DNA from: Crotophaga sulcirostris
Taxonomy: Eukaryota > Chordata > Aves > Cuculiformes > Crotophagidae
Length of the DNA stretch: 64,000 bases
Reading direction: 5' to 3'
Assembly (NCBI GenBank): GCA_013397455.1
Contig: VYZB01000346.1
Span: forward strand, 674,341 to 738,340
A program made the translations under genes and the position numbers. This document shows positions 36,751 to 48,590 of this stretch, piece after piece (positions within the stretch are counted from its first letter, which is position 1; every line of letters begins with the position of its first letter). The notes under the pieces are model-generated. The model saw only the letters and a program-made list of their open reading frames with translations. It was not told the DNA's origin and made no database searches.

Positions 36751-38336
36751 AGCAGGGTGAGGAGTTCCTCTGGTGTGTGTTAGCGAAGGGCTGTGCCTCG
36801 CTGAATTACAGCTGCCCTCCCAGGAACACCTCTTGCTCAGCATCTTGGTGCTCCTCCATGCCCCCTTCCTCCCTCCAAAGTGCCTGTCGCGGCGGAAGGT
36901 GCAGCAGGTTCTCTTTGCTGTGCTTTGCAGAACTGAGCACTGCGAGCTGTTATAGATGTTCCAAGGGTAAAGTGATGAGGCATAAACAGGCTTCAAGGGT
37001 GTGAGCCATTCCCAACAGGATCGGAAATTCTCCATGCGGAGACAGAGATTGGTTCCTGGTTCCCATCACAGCCGGAAGGGCAGGAGAAACTGTTAAGCCT
37101 GGCTCCGTGCCACTCTCCAGGAAGGCACTGAGCTGGTGCCCAAGTGTTTTGTTAAATGGTGGAGACCTTATTGCAAGAGACTTTAAAGGCACATTTTACA
37201 GCCTAAATCCACCTCTGAAATGAGACTTGCTGACAGAACTAAAGGGAATAACAGACGGATGCGTGCAGAGTTGTCTCATAGTTTTTAAAACATAAGGTCA
37301 TCATTTACAAACTTGGCTCCTTCAAGTTTGCATGCAGATGCTTATGGAGGTGCATAAATAAGTGGCCTACTTTTCTGGGATGCTGAATCCATTAAAATCA
37401 ATGGAAGTTCTGGATCTCTGAATAAAATGTCACTTATTTTGCTGGCTAATTTTACCTACCCAAATACAGAAACTTTGATCTGAAAGGAAAATATGTTCTA
37501 AAGTACTGCTGAATTTTTGCTGTGCTTCTGGAACACTGAGCCCCATGGCAGGGAACTCAGGCCTGGCATCCAGGGGGATTCAAAAGGAAGCTGGATTGAG
37601 CCCTGCATGAAGAGTTTGGCTGGAATCACCTTGGCACAGGTGAAGGAAGGAGTTGTCTGTGGAGTGCAAAGTGCACATGAAACTGTCCACTCTCAGTTTG
37701 TGGCCAAGGCTGAGGGCCAAGTGAAAGTACCGAGCAAAACAAGCCAAATCTTGCTGTAAAAATCTCTCCGTGGGATCAGTAATTCCTGTAAGGGCATTTC
37801 TGAAGTCATCATTTTGGTCAGGCCAGATACAATCTCTGTGCATTGTCCCTCACAAAGAAGTTGCCAGGTCACGACTTGTTTTCTTACTCAGTCTGAGCAG
37901 TGCTGGTAATGTCGATGTGATCTCAGTACAATGAAGGGAGAGATTAGTCTCAAGCTCTAATCATTAATTTTATAGCACTAAATATAAAAAAATGAGAGAG
38001 GCGAGTGTCCTTTTGTCCTATGAGGTCATTGATTTTCATTGCCTGTTACTGCCATGCCTGGTAGCTGTGTGGGCCTTGGTTTTGTTCTGCAGGACATTAA
38101 GTTTGGAAGTCTACATTGAGGACTTTTCTTCTAAAGTGTTCTTTCCCCTGAAACTGAGAGCTTTCCTGTTTAGCGTTTGTGTCTCAGACTTGATCCACAA
38201 TTTTGTGCCGCTGCTCTGATCATGTCCCTCCTTCTGAGGGCCCTCACTAGCATCACATTCTAGTGGCCTTTCCCCTTTCCCTTCCAGCCTCAACATATTT
38301 TCCACAGCGTGTATCTTGAGCTCCTTCATAGCATTC

Positions 38337-38405
38337 AGCCTTCCAGTACTGAAAGGAACTGAATGGGCTTTGAGGTCCCTTCAGACCCAACCCATTCTAT
38401 GATCC
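38337..38405 (+). mobile_element. CR1 remnant with internal deletion
   Basis: CAGCCTTCCAGTACTGAAAG, which belongs about 350 bp inside the element, is joined directly to AACTGAATGGGCTTTGAGGT and the 3' tail CAACCCATTCTATGATCC. The middle of the element is missing, so this is a deleted copy. Confidence 0.85.
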
Positions 38406-39450
38406 CGTTCTCCCTTCTCCTCTCCCTTGCATTTTTATGGACTCAGCTTTACCTTTTCCTTTTCAGGACTCTGCTCACCACACTTCACTAGCGCTGCTGG
38501 CCTTGCCTTTTATCAAGGACAATCTGCATCTAATACTGTGCAAAGCAATTATCTCAAAACCTTCAGGTGGTGCCGCAGACGGTGCCATCTATGTAAATCA
38601 GAAGGTGTCTAAAGAGGGTGTTTACAAGCAGAACGCTGCTAAAAGTCTGCCTTGGTTGCAGATAACAAGGCTGAGACAATGACAGATTTCCTTCCCCTTG
38701 CAGCCAAGAGCAGCTCCCTCTGATTGGCTTTGCTGTGTTTATCCAGGATGCTGGGAGAGAGCAGGCACCAAATATGCAATTAATTGGCAGTTTGCAAGAG
38801 CATATTGCCTAAAGATAAACAGAGTGGGTGATCGTGTCGTGTGTAAAACGGCTGAGCACTGCAGATGTAGTCTTGACCCAGTTTAAAAAAAAAAAGAGGG
38901 ATTTTTTTTGTTCTCTTGGAAAATAATTGTATTCCAATGAATACTTTCTCGCACGGTCCCTCTGGCCTTTGAGCATTTTGTGTATGTAAGCCATTCCGGG
39001 TTCTTCTAGTCTGGAAGTACTTAGTAAATTAAGAATTTGCTGAAAACTTTTACTGCTGACATCAGTGGAGCTTTTCACCCATGGAAAATGTTTTGTGCAG
39101 GAGCAGACAAGCACATTGCAACACGGTGTTTAAGGCCTTTACTCTGCACAGCGGGTGTTTTGCAAGCAGGGAAAGACAAGAGTGCTGGATCTGAGTCTAA
39201 CTGGAAGTCAGGTGATGTGGAAAGGAACAAAACTATCTAGGACAGACACAGGCGTGTGAAGGAAATCAGATGTAGAGGAGCAGAGGGGAGGACCTGGGCA
39301 GGGGAGTGACTGATGCTCAGGAATGGGGAGTGCTGTGAGTGGAAGGGACAGGCTGCAGCTTCTAAATAGAGGCACTGTCAGACACAAAAGGTACAAAGAT
39401 GGCATAAAATCCAGAGTCAGGTACGGAAATAAAGAAGATGATAAAGGAGA

Positions 39451-39935
39451 ATCATAGAATCACAAAATGGTTTCAGTTGTAAGGGACTTTAAAGCCCATC
39501 CAGGTCCACTCCCCTGCCAACCTACCACTGGATCAGGGTGCTCCAAGCCCCATCCAACCTAGCCTTGAACATCTCCAGGGATGGGGAAGCCACCACTGCT
39601 CTGGGCAACCTGGGCCAGGGCCTCCCCACCCTCACAGGAAAACATTTCTTCCTAAGATCTCATCTCAATCTCCCCTCTTTCAGCTGAAAACCGTTCTCCC
39701 TCATCCTGTCCCTGCACTCCCTGATCAAGAGCCCCTCCCCAGCTTTTCTGGAGCCCTTTTCAGTACTGGGAGGCTACTCTAAGGTCTCCCCAGAGCATTC
39801 TCTTCTCCAGGCTGAAGAACCCCAACTCTCTCAGCCTGTCCTGATAGCAGAGGTGCTCCAGCCCTCAGATCATCTTTGTGGTCTCCTCTGGACCTGTTCC
39901 AACAGAACCATGTCCTTCAATTGATACTGGATATG
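39451..39935 (-). mobile_element. CR1 LINE 3' fragment, about 485 bp
   Basis: On the + strand it begins ATCATAGAATCACAAAATGG, includes TACCACTGGATCAGGGTGCT, TTGAACATCTCCAGGGATGG, ATCTCATCTCAATCTCCCCT, TCTTCTCCAGGCTGAAGAAC and TCAGATCATCTTTGTGGTCT, and ends in the GTTCCAACAGAACCATGTCC region. It is the second longest copy here. A short deletion has removed part of the TGCCATGGGCAGGGACACCT block. Confidence 0.96.
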
Positions 39936-40231
39936 GAGACTCAGCCTATAGTTTGCTGTACTTGAAGGGTCATTCCATGGGTTGCTGTTTGGAAGGTTTG
40001 GAGGGCAGGTCTGGTAGTGACAGAAAAGCTGAATCTGTTGATGTTAGCCCAGGAGTACCCTCTTCTCCTCCACTCTAGGTTAGAAGTACTTCCTACTCTG
40101 TGAAATGTGTTAATTAAATCTAGTCTGGACAAAACAATAAACTGTAGGAATTCTCCATTGCATGCAGAGTTTTCTGACTGGCTGTGTTCTTCCTTTCTGT
40201 CTCTAATTTCTATGACTGCTGAAATCCCCAA

Positions 40232-40454
40232 AGACTTGATGTTAGGAAGAAGTTCTTCCCTGAAAGGGTGATTGGCCACTGGAATGCGCTGTCCAGGGAG
40301 GTGGTGGAGTCGCCGACCCTGGGGGTGTTTAACGGAAGACTGGATGAGGCACTGAGTGCCATGGTTTAGGTGATGGGATGGTGTTAGTGTTGGCTTATAG
40401 GTTGGACTTGATGATCTCAGAGGTCCCTTCCAACCTTGTGATACTGTGATACTG
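40232..40454 (+). mobile_element. CR1 LINE 3' fragment, ATACTGTG-tail subtype
   Basis: Blocks: ATGTTAGGAAGAAGTTCTTC, CCTGAAAGGGTGATTGGCCA, GGGAGGTGGTGGAGTCGCCG, GGATGAGGCACTGAGTGCCA, GGTTGGACTTGATGATCTCA, and the tail TTGTGATACTGTGATACTG. The tail repeat is ATACTGTG rather than ATTCTATG. It matches the copy at 53306-53753 with about one difference in eight positions. Confidence 0.93.
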
Positions 40455-43094
40455 CACGAGAGAGGTGACCCTTCGTTGGGTTTGGCTGTGCACTAGCTGC
40501 AGCCTACCAGGTCTTCTCTCTTTCTTTATTTCTATCATGGTTCTAAAACTACGTGACTTCAAAAGAGGCTCAGCTGAGTCTACAGTGGCTACAGAGAGCC
40601 GGGACAAAATCTTCTCCCAGGGCAATCCTCGAGAGGATTTTAAACTGCTGTCTTGACACTGAGTTATTGTAAATTAACTGTTGCTTCCAGGCAAGGAATG
40701 ATGAATGGTCTGAAATGAAGAGATAAGCCTGCATATGGATACATTCTCCCAGGCTGTCATGGACCTTCTCTGTTCCTAACAGCTGGGAATAGTTCCTGAG
40801 ACAGGGAATATTCAGTGCTGGGTCAATCCTTATTTTAGCATGCCTGTACATATAGAGAATAAGTGAGTGGATTTAGTTTGAACTTACACTTGTGTCTTGT
40901 ACCCATACAGACACATGTATTTGGGGTGGGGCTTTTTGTTTGTTTGCTTAGCTGTTCTTTTTATACCAGTGTTATGTTAGACTGTCCATGCTTTTGTTGT
41001 GTCATTTAATGTTTACCTACTAGTAGTGCCCTAAGGCTGTAAATTCAGGTGAGTTCTGACATGCAGAGCAGAGCCAGCCCAGAATCATGTGAGCGAGGGA
41101 GGGAGCCCAGGAAATGGGAGATGCACAGTTAACTGCGACGGCTGCTTCATGGGCAAAGCCTGCTCCTGCTAAATCAATGAGAACACGACAGCTGGGCTTC
41201 GTGAAAATGGCATTTGAGCTGCAGACACCACACGTGTGCTTCATCATGGGTATTGCAAACAGAGGTTCACTCTTACTCCTTACTTTGGGCTACAGCATGG
41301 TTCCTGGTGCAAGAACAACCTAATTGAGGTGAAAAGTGATCCCTGCTGCAAGGAGAGTGTTCCCTGGGAGCCACTGGCACTTGGGAGACGAGGAAGATGC
41401 CTCTTTGCATCGCAGCGATACTGCAATACTGACTGTGTTTATGCACCTGTCAACAGCCAAGCTGTTATCGTAAGGCTGCAACACTGGACAGAGATATGAT
41501 TGAAAACATCCTTGTGTTTCTGCCCTTCCCCATTTCTCAGTGAAAACGCATCCAGAAGAACACCAGGTCCTTGCTTTGTGCTCTCCCAAAGCACAATGAG
41601 CCCTGGCTCAGAGCAGATGCTCTGGGTGCCCTTTCTCATTCACTGAGGGAATGGCATAAACCACTGACACAGATAATCCCACCATCCCCACTGCTTGTGG
41701 TCATCACCAGAGCAGCGAATCTCGACACTTGCTATCAGAAATGAGGGAAAACCACTGCCTGAAGGAGGATGTGTTTCAGAGGAAAGGGGAGGCTCAGGGA
41801 GTTGTGGGAGCTCAAACAAAATAGTCAGGGTTTTTTTCTTTTATTTCTGTGATGTGCCAGAATTCCTAATTGTCAGGGAGAAGTAAAACTTGTTGGGTTG
41901 AGGCTGCTTACGAGGTCCTTGTGGAGCGTTATGATGCTGAAATACAGTGGAGATGAGATAGATTTGTCACTGTCAGGGACTGGCGTTTGTTATTGCACTG
42001 GCTATGGCTAATAATGAAAAGTTAAATTGCAAGAGGATTTGAGGAAAATGTCCTTTAATTCCTGTATGCTGGGTTGTGGACTTTATTCCTGTATGCCTGG
42101 ACTTTTTTGTAATTTCAAATGTGAATTGTCAATACCAATAGAAGGAGGCTGCAAGATGAGCTGACAGCGTTTATAGTTTGAGCTTTGAAGATTAACCGCC
42201 TTCAGGAAGCAATAAAGCTCAGAGCTGCCCAATCCCAACACAAGTGCCAATGGCAGCGTATTGCCATTGCAAGGACAGGCTGCAGGAGATGTGTTTCTTG
42301 GGGAGGGCTGGGATGCGTGGGCTCCTCTAATGCCACCAGCAGCCTCCCAGCAGCATCCAGTCCTCTGCAGTGTCGGCTGGCCGAGGGTGGGATGGGCAAT
42401 ACATGGCATTTTGGAAGCGGTGGGAGCCTATTGCTGCACAAACAGAGAGGAAATCTGAAATTTCATCAGAGGTGCAGACAGAGGAGCCTGTGCTTATGTG
42501 CAAACTCTCTCACTTCTTACCAGTGTGTTTGCTGTACTGCACTAATTATGTATGAGAAAGAAAAAGGCTAGATGAAGTTTAATTAGGAATGAGCTGTTTT
42601 GTCATGTAAACCTGGAGTGCAGTTTGTTGAGCCTGGATCTCAGCCAGTACCTGCGTGAGCTCCCGGCAGTGGGCAGGGGCTGGAGCAGATCCCTCTCCTC
42701 CAGAGCACTGAGCCTGCAGGAAGGGCTTGAATTACAAAGGCAGGCAAGGGGCTGAGCTTCCCTCCCGCCCACCTCCCTTCACAAAGGGCAATAGTCAGTT
42801 TACTTTAATAACCCCACTATCAGCTGCAGAGGAAATCTCGCAGTCCAGGAGTCTGCGAGCAGTGTAAGAGCCAGCCCAACCCCACCAGCCCAACCAAGTG
42901 GCCAAGGGAGGACACACAGAGATGGACTCGCACTGCTCTCCGAGGAGCTGACTGTCCCGGGGACCTCAGAACTGGGTTTCTATCCTGATCTTATTTTTCT
43001 ATCCTGTGGAGGCTTGGGTAAGTGTCCGGTAGTTTTCCACTTACCTTTCTTTTCAGTGGTTCACTCAGTTGTGCTGAAGTACAGTGGAACTGCA

Positions 43095-43745
43095 ATGGCA
43101 AAGTATTTCCTGCACCTTTGCGAGCTTGCTCTGCAAGTGGATGATCCAGGTTTGAAAAGCTGGACCTTTCAAATCCTTTCAGCTCACATGCTGCTTTTTA
43201 GAAGGGGCCAGGGAGCAGCTATGGAGAAAACAGGCTTCACAGTGCATTGTTTCAGCTGGTGGGGACTGCTGGGGCTACAGCATCTTGCAGCGCGTTGGAT
43301 TTTTAAATGTTGGATTGCTCTGAACAAAGATCTCCTGAGGTCTGTCAGCCGGTTCAGCAGGGCAGATGTTTGTGCTGTTTCCTGTGAAAGGAGCCGGTGG
43401 GGGTCGAGGCAGCTGCGCCTCCAGCCAACCTCTGCGTTCAATCATCTGCCAAGGAGAGGAGCGCTCGGCGCTTCCTCTAGGCATTCGTGGGGAGAGACGG
43501 AAAGATGCAGGAATCAAATGGTGAAATGGTTTGCTTGGAAGGTGTTTACTCTGAGCCCTGATGCTCCTGCCAAAGTGACCCAGTGGTTTCAGAGCACAGC
43601 GTGCAGGAGAACGATTTCTCGCATCTGCATGGAGCAGAGCGTGCAGGGTGGCCACGGTGCGGGACGCAGAATTCATAGGGTTTGCAAAGTGATTGTAAAA
43701 GATCTGTGCAATTGTCAAGAAGAAATTGGCCGTGGACTGGGGTAG
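43095..43745 (+). other. Unrecognised 216-codon open frame in intron
   Basis: The frame begins ATGGCAAAG (MAKYFLHLCELALQ) and runs to a TAG near 43745. The frame is open a little further upstream to 43014 but has no ATG there. It predicts a basic, Cys/Trp-containing peptide with no signal peptide, membrane segment or family motif that I recognise. By a rough count, one open run of this size per 64 kb is only mildly unlikely by chance. A strong donor-like GGGTAAGT sits at about 43016-43022, just upstream. I do not call it a gene. Confidence 0.15.
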
Positions 43746-44149
43746 GGAGTGTTTGCAAGCATTCCCGGGTGCGTGTGGGCGGCTGCGTGCGTGTAGCAGT
43801 GCAGCAAAACTCAGTTTAAAGGGAGATGGGCTGAAACTTATGTAATGCCTGAAACTGAATGTCCTTTCCTGATGTCCCTGCTGCGAGCCTGAAAAGGTGA
43901 ACCCTGAAATGAGTTTTAAAGCTGTCTTTGTTAGTCATCCTTTATGCAATTTGTTTCTTTTCACGTTTCATTTTGAGCAAAAGGAGATAGGCTGGTTTCA
44001 CTCCCCTCTCCGCTCCTCCTCTATTGTTAGGCTCTCCCAGTTTCCCGTACGATTGTCCAACTCCGCTCTTTTCAGAGCCCAGCGGAAAAGGATATTGTTG
44101 AAAAGGAGAGAAAGAAAGTATTTCAAATTAAAATCTGGCAAGCATCTGC

Positions 44150-44340
44150 GTTCTCATTAAGCTTCAGCCACGCTTCCTCCCTGCCATCTCTTCTTCCCCA
44201 AAAGTCACAGGGCGACCAGCATTGCTTGCGATCTTTAACGATGGCAGAATCTCTCTTAGCCGTAGCTGTCCAATAAACGCAGCAAATGATCATCACAGAT
44301 TGAAAATAAAGCATATTTTTAATAACATTTACAACTAGGA
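44150..44340. promoter_or_regulatory. Candidate non-coding regulatory element
   Basis: Motifs: TCTGCGTTCTCATTAAGC, CCAGCATTGCTTGCGATC, TTTAACGATGGCAG, CTGTCCAATAAACGCAGC, AAATGATCATCACAG and AATAAAGCATATTTTTAATA. It is unique sequence with several CpGs in AT-rich context, of a type often seen in conserved vertebrate elements. Role inferred. Confidence 0.28.
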
Positions 44341-46515
44341 ACACCTAAGTATGACTAAAGCAGTGAATTCTTACATATATATGAAGACAAGCCTCGTTCA
44401 GACACGTCAGCTGGTGACAACTGATGAGCAGCCCCAGCAGCAATGCTGAGCATCTACCCTGGTCATGGTCGGGGATTGTGACTTGTAGGAAGGGTATAAG
44501 GGCAGGAGTGTGCAGTGAGGGAAAAAGGAGCAAGGCTGCATCTATATTTGTTCTCATTAAATCATAGCTTGATGTAGCAAATGGTAATTAATAGAGGTGT
44601 TAATGTTCCGAGGTAAACTGATATGACTGTCCTTGCTTCTGTTTGATTCCCAGCCATCATTTCAGTTGTTTTCCTCTGAGCAGAACAGATGAAGCAAGGC
44701 TGGGTCTGGATGATCTTTGGGGAGACCCAGCTAGGAGAACCCAAGGCCTTGTGGTGCGTTTGCGCTGCATGATGCTGCAACGCCACAGCAGGGCTCCTGG
44801 CAACATCCTTCTTCCCACTACCAGCAATTAGGAGGTGTCCCTGGGCAGGACCACAGTGCATGGGCAAAGAGGGCTGGGTGGGGCTTGTAAAAACAGCATA
44901 GTCTCTTGTGAGGCCAAGCCACCTCCTGTGGCCTCGTTAGTGACACTATTAGAAGATGGAGATTTGAATGGGGCGGGTGGACAAGCAGCACAGTAGACAA
45001 AGAGGAGCCTCCATTCTGCAGGAGGCATCACCATTCTCCCCACTGAATCCCCGTGTGTGGGGTTCTGCTCACTCCCAGTCTGGCTGCAGTCCTATGAATG
45101 TCTGGTGTTTTATCAGAACAGCTTGCCAGGCTTTTCTGGCCTTAGGGTACATACTTGGGAAACTGGGAAGATAGTGAGTGGGATGATAAAGCACTCAGTC
45201 ATTTTGTGAGTTTCCTTCTACTGCAAGTGACAGGAATAACACCTTTTCTTATTTAAAAGGCTCCTCAGCTCCATTGTACAGAAACACCCCCTTCTCTGCT
45301 TCTCTTTGACTTTCACCTTTTCAGAGACCTGCAATTTGATGACAGATTTAATAATCTGCCATTAGTGTTGAGAAGAGCAATTGAAAGAACTTGGAGTTGT
45401 ATCACCTGGGACTGAAAAATGTAAAGGCGCTGATTTGTTCAGTTCCAATCTTAGGTGCTTTAGACCTCATTTTTAAGGCTTGTTGGGCATTGATGGACTT
45501 GTGTTAAACGCTGGAACTGAGCTGCCAGGCACTTCGGTCACTGACAGTGTTAGATAGACAGGCTTATATATTTTTCACAGCTGAGGACTTGTTTCAAGAG
45601 GGTGTCCCTTCGCCCAGCACCGATCCCTTCTCCCACCCCTTCACCACGTAAGAGTTTTTTTTAAAACAGATGCAATTTGGTTTTCCTCATGCTGTCACCT
45701 CTGTTGTGGAAATACCAGTACCCATTAATGGGAAGGGATACGAGCCCCAGCTGGGGACCCTTTTGTTCCCCACGTGTCCCAGCAGCAGTGAGTGGGGCTC
45801 TGGGGGTCTGGGCAGGACCTTGCTGGTGGCACTGGAGATGTTCTCCATTTGCTGTGCCTATGGCAGTAAGAAGTGGCAGTGAGAGGGTCTCACACACTTC
45901 ATGTCCCAGTAAACAGCAGGATGCAGGCTGGGCTACAGCCAGTAGAGTTACAGCAAAGACAATACAAACAAGAATTAGGCCAATAAAATTATAAAAACAC
46001 TTTAACAAAACCTCTGAGCAGTTTGTCATATCCTGTAATGACCAATGTGTCAGATGGGAACATTCCCCAAGGGATTGCACAACGTAGTGCCCACTTGGGT
46101 GCTGTCCCACAGGAGAGAGCACAAATCTCCAGCAGAGATTCAGATCATTCTTCCCACTTGCAGGGCTGAATGTCACAGCGCAGGACATTTCCCAATGTTC
46201 ACTGTCCCAACAGCACCTTTCACATCTTCCAGCCCCGACCCGTCAGTGCTATTTGCTCTTCGATCGCTCTTTCCCTCCCTGCAACACAGAGAATGTGCAG
46301 CCGCACATTTTGGCAAACTCTCCTTCTGGGAAAGGTGGGCAGCATCCAGGGACAGGTGAAGAGAACACAGAACATAGTGAGGAGAGCAGTCAGTGCCTGA
46401 TGAGCCTCAGTGGGTGTGAGTAGAGCTGGGGGCGTGAACATAGACCATGGCAAGAGAGAAATGTCAGGGATGCTTCCAGTGCGGGACCAGGGCTGTCCCA
46501 TCCGAGGCACAGGGC

Positions 46516-46548
46516 AGATATTTAACTGTGTTAAGATATTTAACTGTG
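46516..46548. repeat. 18-bp direct duplication
   Basis: AGATATTTAACTGTG occurs at 46516-46530 and again at 46534-46548, separated by TTA. It is a perfect 15-base match, so probably a recent slippage duplication. Confidence 0.9.
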
Positions 46549-48331
46549 CCCCTGTTTCTGTGTGTCGAGTGCCACGGAGCTGCCCCCGCAGAGCTCCTGG
46601 CAGTGAAACTGTAGGCTTTTTCAGGAGTGAGGTGACAGGGCTGAACAAAAAGCACTCCAAGTAACACCCATTGCAGCTGACTGCAGAGAGAACTGCTGTG
46701 TGGAGTGAGCAATGACACCTCCTCTGTGTGTCCGTACACCCGCCGTGCCTCTGCGTGCGTGGAGGTAATCGGATACAGAGCCCGTGTCCTTGACAAAAGG
46801 GGGTTGTCCGCAGTCAGATGGTATCAATGGTTCAGGCTGCGTGTTCTTCCCTGGCTGTCCCCAGGCAGTTGCCCAGGATGGCTGCGGCACAAGCCAGCCT
46901 TCTCCAGTGTGCCCCCTCGGCCAGGACAACATCAATAAAAATGAGAATTTATGAGCCCTGTCATGTACAGCAAGCAAAGCGCCGTGCAACAAATTAATCA
47001 CTGGTTGCAGTGCAGTGCTGACTGGGAGCTTTCTGGTCCTCTCCTGGCATCGTTGCAAGGTTGTTAGTTAGAAAACAAGTTTGATAAAGAGACCCTTGAC
47101 TCCCAGCCCTTCTGTCTCCTCTGTTCCCTGCTCTCCAAACAGAGGCACTGTTAGCCCAAAAGGTGCCTTTTTGTGAGCTGCTCCAGCTTTCAGTCATCAG
47201 ACTGTGACAGCACTAATGGTTCTCTGCGCTTGTCTGTTGCTTCCCAATCAGTAATTTTGGGATCACACAATGATCTGCCTTCCAGTTTGTGCTGGGAGGA
47301 GCTGAATGCTGCTGGTCTGCTGAAGGCTCAAAGGACAAACACAGGAGCCCCTCTTTGGACTTAAGCAAGAGTAGACCAAAAGGCCTTTGCTTTAAACTCT
47401 GTTACTTCATTTCTACATTTATACAGCAGCAACGGAGTGGCTCAGCTCTGGATATAAAGCACTCCCAGATGCTTTAAAGGGGCTGTACCAGAGCAAAATG
47501 AGTTAAAAATTGCTCTTGGCTCTTGCATGTGGCCTATAAAAACTAATGGCGTTGTCGAGTCAGCTGGCATCCTTCTCCCTGAGCTCTGGATAGCATCCCC
47601 TGGCCTTCTGCAGGAACCGGTGCTCGCTTGTGTGCACGCAAGAACAGCTGGGTGTGTGTGCAAGGCTTCCAACATACGGAGTAGAGGGTCATTAATGCAG
47701 TGGAAGCAGAAAAACTTTATTTAAGCCTCAATATAATCATGGTGTCTCTGTCAGGAGTGTTTAGGTGAGAGATCTCAAAGCACTTTTCAAGCATGAAACT
47801 GGAGCAACATACATCTTCCAGCTGAACAGGGAGAAGCCAGAGCGGGCAGTGGGTGTTCTGTCCGAGTGTCATGTCGCATGGAAGAGCCGCCTGTCCCTGC
47901 CTGCAGACCCAGCCTCCCCACGCGGCTCCTGGACATGGCAGGGCTTCGGCGTCGGGCGCCAGGGCCTCCTGTTCCTGCTAAGCTGCTTCCCTTTCCAGGA
48001 GAGGGTTTGCTCATTGTTCTCTAATTCCAGCAGACAGGAAAAAATGCAACCTTCAATTCTGCTGCCTGCCCTGTCCCCACAGCTGGTGCGAGCGATTGTC
48101 CCGCTGTTCCCACCCGGACCTGCTTGCTTTGTTTTCCTAGGGGTGGCTCTGTGAGGTTATTGTTTTTGTAGTGATTTTATTTATCCCTGACTGAGACCAG
48201 ACCATGGTTTCCTATTGACTCATGTCACCTGTTGGTGGCCTCTTCCTGTAAACACAGTGCCGGGGTGGGAGATGGGGATGGTGGACAGCCCTCTGGTTCA
48301 ACCAATGCTGACGTTACAGCAGCCCCATAGA

Positions 48332-48590
48332 GGAATCATGGAATGCTTTGGGTTGGAAGGAACTTCTACAGATCATCCAGTCCAACCTCCCTGCACATCT
48401 TTAACGACATCAGGTTGCTTAGAGCGCCATCCAACCTGACCTGGAATATTTCCAGGGATGGGGTCTCCACCACCTCCCTGGGCAACCTGTGCCAGTGTTT
48501 CACCACCCTCATTGTAAAAAATGTCTTCCTCATATCCAGTCTAAATCCATCCTCCCTTAGTTTAAAGCCATTATTCCTTGTCCTTGCTAA
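48332..48590 (-). mobile_element. CR1 LINE 3' fragment, different subtype
   Basis: On the + strand: GGAATCATGGAATGCTTTGG, ACAGATCATCCAGTCCAACC, ATATTTCCAGGGATGGGGTC, TGTGCCAGTGTTTCACCACC, AAAAAATGTCTTCCTCATAT, ending CTTGTCCTTGCTAA. The GTTTCACCACCCTCATTGTA block pairs it with the opposite-strand copy at 63.3 kb. Confidence 0.95.

Larger units (their letters stand above)
32801..38336. other. Unique intron segment with G-quadruplex and poly-C features
   Basis: No exon or repeat family is recognised. It holds the hairpin/G4 motif at 34071-34111, a pyrimidine tract at 35946-35970 and a motif-dense block at 36540-36750. Confidence 0.5.
40455..48331. other. Longest CR1-free intron segment
   Basis: About 7.9 kb without recognisable mobile elements. 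It contains a 216-codon open frame at 43095-43745, a motif-rich block at 44150-44340 and a short direct duplication at 46516-46548. No exon of a known gene is recognised. Confidence 0.5.

Noticed and set aside
45361..45560. Possible ancient CR1 or L2-type fragment
   Set aside because: The word order resembles a LINE 3' region (CTTGGAGTTGTATCACCTGG, CTGGAACTGAGCTGCCAGG) but divergence is too high to be sure by eye.
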